Assembly (NCBI RefSeq): GCF_036688685.1
Contig: NZ_JAQQPS010000006.1
Location: 1-64,000 of the forward strand
Reading direction: 5' to 3'
DNA length: 64,000 bases
Source: JALYUM01 sp036688685
GTDB lineage: Bacteria; Pseudomonadota; Gammaproteobacteria; Burkholderiales; Burkholderiaceae_D
Positions 18,797 to 27,471 of this stretch are shown piece by piece. Position 1 is the first letter of the stretch; each line of letters begins with the position of its first letter. Position numbers and translations under genes: made by a program. Below the pieces are notes generated by a model that was given only the letters and a program-made list of their open reading frames with translations, made no database searches and was not told the DNA's origin.

Positions 18797-19041
18797 AGTG
18801 GCGCCTCGGCGGTGGTAGTGGGCGCTGTCGCACTGGCTTCGGGCACGGCCACGGAAGGCAGCTGCGCGAGCAGTGCTTCGACGCGGCGCTGCGCTTCGGC
18901 CAGGCGATTCTGGAAGGCCAGGTTTTCGGCGCCGAGGATGGTATTGGCCTGGCGCAGGAGATAATTCTCGGTGCGCAGGGACGTGGTCAAGGCAGCGAGC
19001 TGCGTGATCTTGTCGGAGAGGTCGTGGAATTCGGAAATCAT
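18793..19041 (-). CDS. ZapB-like coiled-coil protein (TIGR02449-like)
   Basis: 82 residues. Residues 1-62 have a strong heptad pattern (ISEFHDLSDKITQLAALTTSLRTENYLLRQANTILGAEN); the C-terminus is Ala/Pro/Thr-rich. Small coiled-coil proteins of TIGR02449 sit directly upstream of zapA in beta- and gammaproteobacteria and are considered ZapB-like partners of ZapA. Here the coupling is a four-base overlap. The partner role is inferred from context and family. Confidence 0.85.
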   Translation of the reverse strand: MISEFHDLSDKITQLAALTTSLRTENYLLRQANTILGAENLAFQNRLAEAQRRVEALLAQLPSVAVPEASATAPTTTAEAPL

Positions 19042-19174
19042 CCGTCACTATAGGGCGGACACCGTTTCAACGTCAACCGAATCGCACCGCAATGGATGAG
19101 TTTTCCTCGCACATTTCTACTCTACCGCTTTGCGTTAGATCAAGTGCCTGTAGTTAAATAAAGCACGAAGCGCC

Positions 19175-19203
19175 TTGAAATACCCTATAGTCGTCCCTAT
19201 AAT
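19175..19203 (+). promoter_or_regulatory. sigma70 promoter of groES-groEL
   Basis: TTGAAA (19175-19180), a 17-base spacer and a perfect TATAAT (19198-19203). The last base of the -10 is the first base of the CIRCE operator, so repressor binding would block polymerase. Confidence 0.9.
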
Positions 19204-19229
19204 TAGCACTCGTTGGCAGAGAGTGCTAA
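19203..19229. promoter_or_regulatory. CIRCE operator (HrcA binding site)
   Basis: TTAGCACTC, nine spacer bases, GAGTGCTAA: an exact match to the CIRCE inverted repeat bound by the heat-shock repressor HrcA. It lies 77 bases before groES, in the expected transcript leader. Confidence 0.97.
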
Positions 19230-19306
19230 CAACCTGATTCCCGCCCCCGCTACCAAGCGGCGGTCGTATCTGTCAGTCCAAACCATTGAATTTTAAGGAG
19301 TTTTGC

Positions 19307-19597
19307 ATGAACCTTCGCCCACTGCACGATCGCGTCATCGTCAAGCGTCTCGACCAGGAAACCAAAACGGCCTCCGGCCTGATCATCCCGGACGCTGCTG
19401 CTGAAAAACCGGACCAGGGCGAGATCCTCGCCGTCGGTAACGGTAAAGTGCAAGACAACGGCACCGTGCGCGCACTGGAAGTGCAAGTCGGCGACCGCGT
19501 CCTGTTCGGCAAGTACTCCGGCCAAAGCGTCAAGGTCGATGGCCAGGAACTGCTGGTCATGCGCGAAGAAGACATCATGGCCGTTCTGGTCAAGTAA
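19307..19597 (+). CDS. groS: co-chaperonin GroES (Hsp10)
   Basis: 96 residues. Forms the heptameric lid of GroEL. MNLRPLHDRVIVKRL, the mobile loop region ETKTASGLIIPD and the C-terminal GQELLVMREEDIMAVL are canonical. The start at 19307 follows an AAGGAG site; an upstream in-frame start at 19286 would add seven residues with no family support. It is the first gene of the groESL operon, 40 bases ahead of groEL, under the CIRCE-controlled promoter. Confidence 0.98.
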   Translation: MNLRPLHDRVIVKRLDQETKTASGLIIPDAAAEKPDQGEILAVGNGKVQDNGTVRALEVQVGDRVLFGKYSGQSVKVDGQELLVMREEDIMAVLVK

Positions 19598-19637
19598 TTC
19601 ACTCCCCCAATAACTAACACCAATACGGAGCTACACA

Positions 19638-21287
<1,650 letters not shown>

Positions 21288-21306
21288 TTGCTGTTCGCTT
21301 GACCCG

Positions 21307-21342
21307 AAAAGCCTGCAAGGTACATGCCTTGCAGGCTTTTTT
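21307..21342 (+). terminator. groEL intrinsic terminator
   Basis: Ten-base stem GCCTGCAAGG / CCTTGCAGGC with a 6-base loop, followed by TTTTTT. The stem is identical to that of the terminator at 22240. Confidence 0.93.
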
Positions 21343-21404
21343 CATGGGCAATCGTACAATAACGGTCGGTGCCGGCTGTCGAAAAAGTTTACACATGGAA
21401 ATAT

Positions 21405-21424
21405 AAAATTCTTTCCGGAATTTT
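21405..21424. promoter_or_regulatory. inverted repeat upstream of sigma54 promoter (candidate activator site)
   Basis: AAAATTC-N6-GAATTTT, a perfect 7-base inverted repeat centred about 59 bases before the -24/-12 element. Upstream inverted repeats of this kind are typical binding sites for sigma54 activators; the protein that binds is not known. Confidence 0.4.
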
Positions 21425-21465
21425 ACCGCCTTGATTTTAAACGACTAATTTTTCCGGCCTGGCAT

Positions 21466-21481
21466 TGGCACGATTCTAGCT
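21466..21481 (+). promoter_or_regulatory. putative sigma54 (-24/-12) promoter of the PEP-CTERM gene
   Basis: TTGGCACG-ATTC-TAGCT: GG and GC are 10 bases apart, with TGGCACG exact and TAGCT one mismatch from TTGCT. It ends 46 bases before the ATG. Sigma54 control of PEP-CTERM genes by PrsK/PrsR is established in some floc-forming and exosortase-bearing betaproteobacteria, which supports this call. Confidence 0.65.
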
Positions 21482-21527
21482 AATATGGGTAGTACCATCC
21501 ACCCACTGAGCATAGCTCATATCAAAA

Positions 21528-22217
21528 ATGAAATTCGCTAAAATCACCGCCGTTATTGCTGCCCTGTTCGCCACCGTGCTGAGCGGCAGCGTGCACGCCA
21601 CAACGCTGGTCTATTCATCGACGGGAATGATCGACTCCGGCACCGATGACAATGGCGTCTTCGGTATCGTTGGCAGCCTTGTGGGGGCTGGGTATTCGAT
21701 TTCGCTGACGATGGACAGTTCACTGTTGCCGAGCAACTCGGACATGGTTACGGAAATTTCGCGCTCCGGCATACTTTTGGGAACTGCCACGCAAACCGTG
21801 ACGGTTAATGGCGTAACGAAAAGCTATTTGTTCGATCTGACGAGTTCGGCGTATGCTGGCGAATATAGCTACGTGCGCAGCGAGCAGGGGCAGGTAGACT
21901 CGTTCATCCAGGGCACCGCGACCAACGGTCAGTACACAAATATGGAGCAGAGGGTGTATTCGTACACCAATTCAATGGACAGCGTTGCACTGATGTCACC
22001 GATGCACTATCAAACCATCGCATCAGACTACGGTTTCGGCTATTTCATCACGATTGGCACGGAAGGGTACGCGACATTCTATGGCACTCCAACGTCATAC
22101 TCGATCGAGCGGGTGGGCCCGGCCGTCCCGAATGACGTGCCTGAGCCAGCACCTCTGGCCCTGCTGGGACTGGGCCTGGTCGCACTGGGCGTCAGCCGCC
22201 GCACCAGCCGCGCCTGA
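21528..22217 (+). CDS. PEP-CTERM sorting domain protein
   Basis: 229 residues. A signal peptide ends at VHATT (about residue 24). The body is Ser/Thr/Gly/Tyr-rich, beta-type and has no recognisable enzyme motif. The C-terminus has the full exosortase signal: VPEPAPLALLGLGLVALGVSRR, i.e. a VPEP motif, a short hydrophobic helix and a basic tail. Exosortase would cleave it and place it at the surface or in the exopolysaccharide matrix. The gene stands alone, with its own sigma54-like promoter and terminator; exosortase genes are not in this window. Its GC content is lower than that of its neighbours. Confidence 0.93.
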   Translation: MKFAKITAVIAALFATVLSGSVHATTLVYSSTGMIDSGTDDNGVFGIVGSLVGAGYSISLTMDSSLLPSNSDMVTEISRSGILLGTATQTVTVNGVTKSYLFDLTSSAYAGEYSYVRSEQGQVDSFIQGTATNGQYTNMEQRVYSYTNSMDSVALMSPMHYQTIASDYGFGYFITIGTEGYATFYGTPTSYSIERVGPAVPNDVPEPAPLALLGLGLVALGVSRRTSRA

Positions 22218-22239
22218 TTGCCTTGAGGGAGAGTTGAAC

Positions 22240-22271
22240 AGCCTGCAAGGTTTGCGCCTTGCAGGCTTTTT
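22240..22271 (+). terminator. terminator of the PEP-CTERM gene
   Basis: Stem GCCTGCAAGG / CCTTGCAGGC with loop TTTGCG and a T5 tail, then TCATGG. Stem and downstream bases match the groEL terminator 900 bases upstream. Confidence 0.9.
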
Positions 22272-22333
22272 CATGGCTTGCCGCCCGCCCGCGGCTGGAT
22301 TAGCATGCACCCATTGCACCGATCGAGAACGCC

Positions 22334-22753
22334 ATGTCCCCTGCCCGTCCCACCGCTTTTTTGCTGACCCTGCTGCTCGCCTGTGGTGCTGCCGCGTGCA
22401 AGGACGACAAGCCAGTGGAACCGGGCAAGCCGATCGCCGCCGACACCAGCCGCGATACCGAGCAGGCCAAAGCGGCGTTGATGGCGCTGCCGGAACTGAA
22501 AACCTGGTCGGTGCAGATCGAGCAGGCGTCGAAGGGCGCGACCCATCCGGCGCTGATGGAAGACGGGCCGCAGACGGTCAATGGAAAAAAATACTGGCAG
22601 TTGACGTTTGCCGAGGATGGGGCAGAGGCGCTGCAGCGGCGCGAGACATTTCTGGTGGCCGAGCGGGGCGACGAGATTCTGGTGCGGGATTTTGAGACGG
22701 ATAAAAACTTGACTCTGGCGCAGTGGCGGGCGAGCAGGCCGGTGGTGCGGTGA
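22334..22753 (+). CDS. putative lipoprotein of unknown function
   Basis: 139 residues. The signal sequence PTAFLLTLLLACGAAACKDD contains cysteines at likely lipobox positions (GAAAC is the better one), so it is probably a membrane-anchored lipoprotein. The mature part is hydrophilic, about 115 residues, with WSVQIEQASKGATHPALMEDG and KYWQLTFAEDGAEALQRRETFLVAERGDEILVRDFETD segments, suggesting a small alpha/beta fold. I do not recognise the family. It is convergent with the GH13 alpha-glucosidase gene, with a long hairpin in the gap. Confidence 0.75.
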   Translation: MSPARPTAFLLTLLLACGAAACKDDKPVEPGKPIAADTSRDTEQAKAALMALPELKTWSVQIEQASKGATHPALMEDGPQTVNGKKYWQLTFAEDGAEALQRRETFLVAERGDEILVRDFETDKNLTLAQWRASRPVVR

Positions 22754-22777
22754 TTTTTCTGGTTCGGCACACTCAGC

Positions 22778-22805
22778 ATGGGTCCCGGCTTTCGCCGGGA
22801 CCCAT
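22778..22805. repeat. REP-like perfect palindrome
   Basis: ATGGGTCCCGGC-TTTC-GCCGGGACCCAT, a perfect 12-base stem between the converging lipoprotein and alpha-glucosidase genes. Same family as the elements at 12206, 27372, 43593, 52368 and 61343, but here a single symmetric hairpin. Confidence 0.8.
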
Positions 22806-22817
22806 AACCCGCAAGCT

Positions 22818-24446
22818 TTACCCGACGGTGCCAAACCACGCGCCATACGCCGGCAAGGTAATTTCGCTACCGCTGATCGACCCCGGCAAACCGTGCCCTT
22901 CCAGCAAAGTCGCCGACGCCGCGGCAGGCCAGTTGAACGTCATCGCCTGCGCCGACAAATTGAAGCACCCCAGCACCGACGGGAAGCCTGCCAGATCACG
23001 CTGCAAGGCCAGCACCGGCTCCGGCGCATCGTGGAAGGTGATCTCGCCACGCGTGAGCTGTGGCAGCGACTTGCGCCAGGCGATCGCCTTGCGCGTGTAG
23101 TGCAAGGCAGAGTCTGGATCCTGCTCTTCCACCGATACCGCGTCCGCCAGGTGTGGCGCCGCCACTGGCAACCATGGCGTGCCGGTGGTAAAACCTGCAT
23201 TCGGCGCTTCGTCGGTCCACGGCATCGGCGTGCGGCAGCCGTCGCGGCCCTTGAACTCGGGCCAGAAGGTGATCCCGTACGGATCCTGCAGCAGTTCGAA
23301 TGGCACATCCGCTTCCACCAGCGCCAGCTCGTCGCCCTGGTACAGGCACGGTGTGCCCTTCAGCGCCAGCTGCATCGCCAGCACCAGCTTGGCCAGCGCA
23401 GGCGTGGGATTGTCGCGACCCCAGCGCGTCATCACGCGGATGCTGTCGTGGTTCCCCACCGACCATGAGGCCCAGCCGCCCTTGACGCGCTCTTCGAATT
23501 CTTCCACCGACTTGCGGATATGCCTGGCGCTGAAATCGGGCGTCAGGAAGGTGAAGCTGTAAGCCATGTGCAGCTTGTCGCCGTCGGCCGTGTATTCGGC
23601 CATCACGGCCAGCGAATCGTCTGCACCCACTTCGCCGATGGCCACTGCATCGTACTCGTTGAGGAGCAGGCGGATGCGGCGCAGGAAGGCGATGTTTTCG
23701 GGGCGCGTCTTGTCGTACAGGTGCGCCTGCATGCCGTACGGGTTGACGTCGGTGACCGTGGTCGAATCGCGGTTGTTGGCCGGCGGGTTGTTGCGCAGTT
23801 GCTGGTCGTGGAAGTGGTAGTTGCAGGCGTCCATGCGCACGCCGTCGACGCCACGCGCCAGCCAGAAGCGCAGCGCATCGAGGTGCGCCTGCTGGACTTC
23901 CGGGTTGTGGAAATTCAGGTCCGGCTGGCTGGCCAGGAAGTTGTGCAGGTAGTACTGGCGCCGGCGCGAATCCCACTGCCACGACGAGCCACCGAACACC
24001 GACATCCAGTTGGTTGGCGGATTGCCGTCCGGGAGCGGGTCGGCCCATACAAACCAGTCGGCCTTCGGATTATCGCGGCTGGCGCGGCTTTCGACGAACC
24101 ACGGGTGCGCATCGGCGCAATGCGACATGACCTGGTCGATCATGATCTTGATGCCGACGCTGTGCGCCTTGGCGATCAGCGCATCGAAATCGGCCAGATT
24201 GCCAAACAGCGGATCGACGTCGCAGTAGTCCGATACGTCGTAACCGAAATCCTTCATCGGCGACTTGAAAAACGGCGAGATCCAGACGATGTCCACGCCC
24301 AGGCCCGCAATGTAGTCGAGCTTGGCGGTAATGCCGGGCAGGTCGCCGACGCCGTCGCCATTGGTGTCGAGGAAGCTGCGCGGATAGACCTGGTAAATGA
24401 TGGCTTCTTGCCACCAGGGCGTGGTATTGGTCGTGGGAGTCGTCAT
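22818..24446 (-). CDS. cytoplasmic GH13 alpha-glucosidase
   Basis: 542 residues, no signal peptide, so it acts on imported maltose and maltodextrins in the cytoplasm. WWQEAIIYQVYPRSFLDTNGDGVGDLPGI is the oligo-1,6-glucosidase/alpha-glucosidase start. GH13 regions are all present: DQVMSH (I), GVDGVRMDA with nucleophile D206 (II), IGEVGAD with acid E272 (III) and SVGNHDS with H333/D334 (IV). This matches the GH13_23 type seen in Proteobacteria. The ATG at 24446 is preferred to a TTG at 24470. A perfect 15-base operator palindrome lies 74 bases upstream, tying it to the glucan regulon although it is 17 kb from the main cluster. Confidence 0.95.
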   Translation of the reverse strand: MTTPTTNTTPWWQEAIIYQVYPRSFLDTNGDGVGDLPGITAKLDYIAGLGVDIVWISPFFKSPMKDFGYDVSDYCDVDPLFGNLADFDALIAKAHSVGIKIMIDQVMSHCADAHPWFVESRASRDNPKADWFVWADPLPDGNPPTNWMSVFGGSSWQWDSRRRQYYLHNFLASQPDLNFHNPEVQQAHLDALRFWLARGVDGVRMDACNYHFHDQQLRNNPPANNRDSTTVTDVNPYGMQAHLYDKTRPENIAFLRRIRLLLNEYDAVAIGEVGADDSLAVMAEYTADGDKLHMAYSFTFLTPDFSARHIRKSVEEFEERVKGGWASWSVGNHDSIRVMTRWGRDNPTPALAKLVLAMQLALKGTPCLYQGDELALVEADVPFELLQDPYGITFWPEFKGRDGCRTPMPWTDEAPNAGFTTGTPWLPVAAPHLADAVSVEEQDPDSALHYTRKAIAWRKSLPQLTRGEITFHDAPEPVLALQRDLAGFPSVLGCFNLSAQAMTFNWPAAASATLLEGHGLPGSISGSEITLPAYGAWFGTVG

Positions 24447-24519
24447 GGAGGCGCCTGATGTCGGGGTCAAAAAAATTTGTAGAGAATATACATCAGCGGC
24501 GCATGTTTGGCATCGAATT

Positions 24520-24534
24520 TGTAGTCAAACTACA
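24520..24534. promoter_or_regulatory. maltodextrin-regulon operator, best copy
   Basis: TGTAGTCAAACTACA: a perfect 6+3+6 palindrome (TGTAGT-CAA-ACTACA) upstream of the alpha-glucosidase. The form is typical of LacI-family operators. Related sites precede the other glucan genes in this window. Confidence 0.75.
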
Positions 24535-24709
24535 GACTTGGACTTGTGCGAAAGTCCGCACACGCGCCGCCGGCTTTTGCGAACTTTCGCCGCCCTGCCT
24601 GCACCCTGCGCGATCAATTGCTTGAAGAATCAAGCACTTAACATTCAGTCACCTGCTGGCATGTTTTCTGCATTAGTCTTCCATGCAAGCAAACCATAAT
24701 GGAGACACC

Positions 24710-25705
24710 ATGAAACGCATTTCCCACCTCGTTCTGGCTTCGGCCGTCCTGTCCGCCGCCATCGTCACCCCGGCCTTCGCCGCCGACGACAACGTGATCC
24801 GCCTCGGCAACCTCAAATTTGCCCACTACGGCGCCGTCTCGTACATCAAGGAACTGAACACCAAATGCGGCATCAAGGTCGAGGAACACATGTTCGCCAA
24901 GGGCCCGGACGTGATGCAGGCGATCCTCGCCGGTGAACTCGACGTTGGCGCCACTGCCTCCGAAGCGGCCATCTCCGGCCGCGCCAATGGCGCGCCGATC
25001 TACATTGTCGCCGGCTTTGCCAAGGGTGGCGCGCGCCTGGTCGCCCGTCCCGACGGCGGCATCAAGTCGATCAAGGATTTGAAGGGCAAGAAAGTCGGCG
25101 TCACGCGCGGCGGCATTCATGAAGTGCTGCTCGCCGCCGAACTGGCGCAGGCGGGATTGTCCATGTCGGACCAGCCGGGCAAGGACGTGCAAGTGATCTA
25201 CCTGGCGTTCGCGGATCTGAACCAGGCCCTGATGGGCAAGAACCTCGACGCCATCATGCAAAGCGAACCGCAGTCGTCGCAGGCCATCAACAAGGGCTTC
25301 GGCATGGAAGTCATGAAGCCGTATGACACCCCGATCGGCATGCCGGTGCGCACCCTCGTGATGAGCGAGAAGTTCTATAAAGAGAAGCGCCCGCTGGCGG
25401 CCAAGTTCATGACCTGCTTCGTGCAGGCCACCAAGCTGTTCATCGATAACAAGGCTGCCGGCGAGAAGTATGTGCGCGAGTCGATGTTCAAAAACCAGAT
25501 CACGGCCGACGACTTCAACGACGCGATCGAGAATTCGCCATTCACCTACGACATCACCGCGGCCCACATCCAGACCACCACCGATGTGATGTTCAAGACC
25601 GGCACCGGCAAGATGAAAAACCCGCCAGTGGCGACTGACTGGGTCAAGACCGACCTGCTCGACCAGGCCAAGAAAACCCTGTCGATCACGCAGTCAACTA
25701 AATAA
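24710..25705 (+). CDS. ABC transporter substrate-binding protein, SsuA/TauA/NMT1 type
   Basis: 331 residues. Signal peptide MKRISHLVLASAVLSAAIVTPAFA, then DNVIRLGNLKFAHYG. The pattern ...VDGVMQAILAGELDVGA-like (here DVMQAILAGELDVGATASEAAI) and SIKDLKGKKVGVTRGG is the NMT1/SsuA fold that binds sulfonates, taurine, nitrate or thiamine precursors. The start at 24710 has a GGAG site. It leads a three-gene operon with permease (12-base gap) and ATPase (2-base gap). The ligand cannot be fixed from sequence. It is divergent from the alpha-glucosidase gene. Confidence 0.92.
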   Translation: MKRISHLVLASAVLSAAIVTPAFAADDNVIRLGNLKFAHYGAVSYIKELNTKCGIKVEEHMFAKGPDVMQAILAGELDVGATASEAAISGRANGAPIYIVAGFAKGGARLVARPDGGIKSIKDLKGKKVGVTRGGIHEVLLAAELAQAGLSMSDQPGKDVQVIYLAFADLNQALMGKNLDAIMQSEPQSSQAINKGFGMEVMKPYDTPIGMPVRTLVMSEKFYKEKRPLAAKFMTCFVQATKLFIDNKAAGEKYVRESMFKNQITADDFNDAIENSPFTYDITAAHIQTTTDVMFKTGTGKMKNPPVATDWVKTDLLDQAKKTLSITQSTK

Positions 25706-25716
25706 TTGGCGGAACG

Positions 25717-26538
25717 ATGAAAATCTCGCACTGGCGCGAAAGCGCCATCGGCCTGGTGGTCCCGGTCGTCATCATCCTGCTGTGGCAAATGGCCGCCATG
25801 CTGGGCTGGGTGAACCCGCAAGTGCTGCCGTCGCCGTGGGCGGTGGCAGTCAAGTGGGTGGAGTACGCGCTGCCCTTGACAGCGTTCGACCCGGCCGCCG
25901 GCTCGCGCCTGGCCTGGATGTTTTCCGGCGAACTACTGATCGACACGCTCGGCAGCATGTACCGCGTCGTGGTCGGCTTCGCCATCGGCGCCGGCCTGGC
26001 CCTGCCGATCGGCCTGTGGATGGGGTCGAGCAAGAAGGCCTACGCCTGGCTCAATCCGATGATGCAGGTGCTGCGCCCGATTCCGCCAATCGCCTACATC
26101 CCGCTGGCAATCCTGTGGTTCGGCCTGGGCAACGCGCCAGCCCTGTTCCTCATTTCGCTGGGTGCGTTCTTCCCGGTGCTGATGAATACCATCGCCGGCG
26201 TGCGCCAGGTCGACTCGATCTACATCCGCGCCGCGCGCAACCTTGGCGTGAACCGGCGCACCATGTTCATCAGGATCATGCTGCCAGCGGCCGTGCCCTA
26301 CATCCTGTCGGGTGTGCGGATCGGCATCGGTACCGCCTTCATCGTGGTGATCGTCTCCGAGATGATCGCCGTGAACAACGGCCTGGGCTTCCGCATCCTC
26401 GAAGCGCGCGAGTACTTCTGGTCCGACAAGATCATCGCCGGCATGATCAGCATCGGCATGCTCGGGCTGGCCATCGATATCGGCATGAACCGTTTGAATA
26501 ATTACCTGCTGCGCTGGCACCGCGGCCTGGAGAGCTGA
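25717..26538 (+). CDS. ABC transporter permease, SsuC/TauC type
   Basis: 273 residues with about six membrane segments (first at about 12-32). The cytoplasmic EAA-type loop reads IYIRAARNLGVNRRTMFIRIMLPAAVPYILSGVRIG, where it couples to the ATPase. VLRPIPPIAYIPLAILWFGLG is the typical SsuC/TauC/NrtB segment. It works with the flanking binding protein and ATPase to import a small anion or precursor molecule across the inner membrane. Confidence 0.95.
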   Translation: MKISHWRESAIGLVVPVVIILLWQMAAMLGWVNPQVLPSPWAVAVKWVEYALPLTAFDPAAGSRLAWMFSGELLIDTLGSMYRVVVGFAIGAGLALPIGLWMGSSKKAYAWLNPMMQVLRPIPPIAYIPLAILWFGLGNAPALFLISLGAFFPVLMNTIAGVRQVDSIYIRAARNLGVNRRTMFIRIMLPAAVPYILSGVRIGIGTAFIVVIVSEMIAVNNGLGFRILEAREYFWSDKIIAGMISIGMLGLAIDIGMNRLNNYLLRWHRGLES

Positions 26539-26539
26539 C

Positions 26540-27337
26540 ATGACCGTATCCCACATCGATATCAAGAGCGTCAACAAGATTTTCAACCCCGGCGAGAACG
26601 CTGTCGTCGCCCTGAAAGACATCAACCTGCACATCCCGGACGGCCAGTTCGTCTGCCTGCTGGGGCCTTCCGGCTGCGGCAAGTCGACCCTGCTCAATGC
26701 GATTGCCGGCTTCGCCCTGCCCTCGTCCGGCACCATCACGGCCGCCGGCAACCTCGTGACCGGACCGGGTCCGGAGCGCGGCATGGTGTTCCAGGAGTAC
26801 GCCTTGTTCCCCTGGATGACAGTCGAAAAAAACATCGCCTTTGGCCTGGAAATCAAGGGAACACCGGCGGCGCAAATCGCGTCCCGGGTAGACGAACTGC
26901 TGGCGATGCTGTCGCTGACCGACTTCCGCCAGCGCTTTCCCAAGGACCTGTCGGGCGGCATGCGCCAACGCGTGGCAATTGCGCGCGTGCTGGCGCTCGA
27001 TTCGCCGATCATGCTAATGGATGAACCGTTCGGTGCGCTCGACGCCCTCACGCGGCGCAACCTGCAGGACGAACTGCTGCGCATCTGGGCCGAGCTAAAA
27101 AAGACCATCATCTTTGTTACCCACAGCATCGAGGAAGCGATTTACCTGGCCGATCGCATCGTCGTCATGACGTATCGTCCCGGCACGGTCAAGCGCGACA
27201 TCCTGGTCGACCTGCCGCGTCTGCGCGATCCGGCGGCGCCGGAGTTCAACGCGCTCAAACGCGAACTGGGGGCGCTGGTGATGGAGGAGCAGCAGCGGCA
27301 TCATACGGATGAACTGCGGATTGCCGCGGTGGATTGA
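26540..27337 (+). CDS. ABC transporter ATP-binding protein, SsuB/TauB type
   Basis: 265 residues. Walker A GPSGCGKST, Q-loop in VFQEYALFPW, ABC signature LSGGMRQRVAIAR, Walker B IMLMDEPFGALD and the switch His in FVTHS are all intact. GNLVTGPGPERGMVFQ is characteristic of the nitrate/sulfonate/taurine subfamily. It starts 2 bases after the permease ends. A REP-like element follows. Confidence 0.96.
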   Translation: MTVSHIDIKSVNKIFNPGENAVVALKDINLHIPDGQFVCLLGPSGCGKSTLLNAIAGFALPSSGTITAAGNLVTGPGPERGMVFQEYALFPWMTVEKNIAFGLEIKGTPAAQIASRVDELLAMLSLTDFRQRFPKDLSGGMRQRVAIARVLALDSPIMLMDEPFGALDALTRRNLQDELLRIWAELKKTIIFVTHSIEEAIYLADRIVVMTYRPGTVKRDILVDLPRLRDPAAPEFNALKRELGALVMEEQQRHHTDELRIAAVD

Positions 27338-27371
27338 ACGTCGCACTTCATTTCACCATCACCCTAAAAAC

Positions 27372-27462
27372 CGTCACCCTCGCGAAGGCGAGGGCCCATG
27401 GCACGTATGATTGGTGTTGCAATTAAACGAAGACGCTATGGGTCCTCGCCTCCGCGAGGATA
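27372..27462. repeat. REPIN-like inverted hairpin pair
   Basis: CCGTCACCCTCGCGAAGGCGAGGGCCCATGG (hairpin stem CCCTCGC/GCGAGGG) and, in the opposite orientation, TATGGGTCCTCGCCTCCGCGAGGATAG (stem TCCTCGC/GCGAGGA). The second hairpin ends about 10 bases before the dctB start. Confidence 0.7.
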
Positions 27463-27471
27463 GAATCGGAC

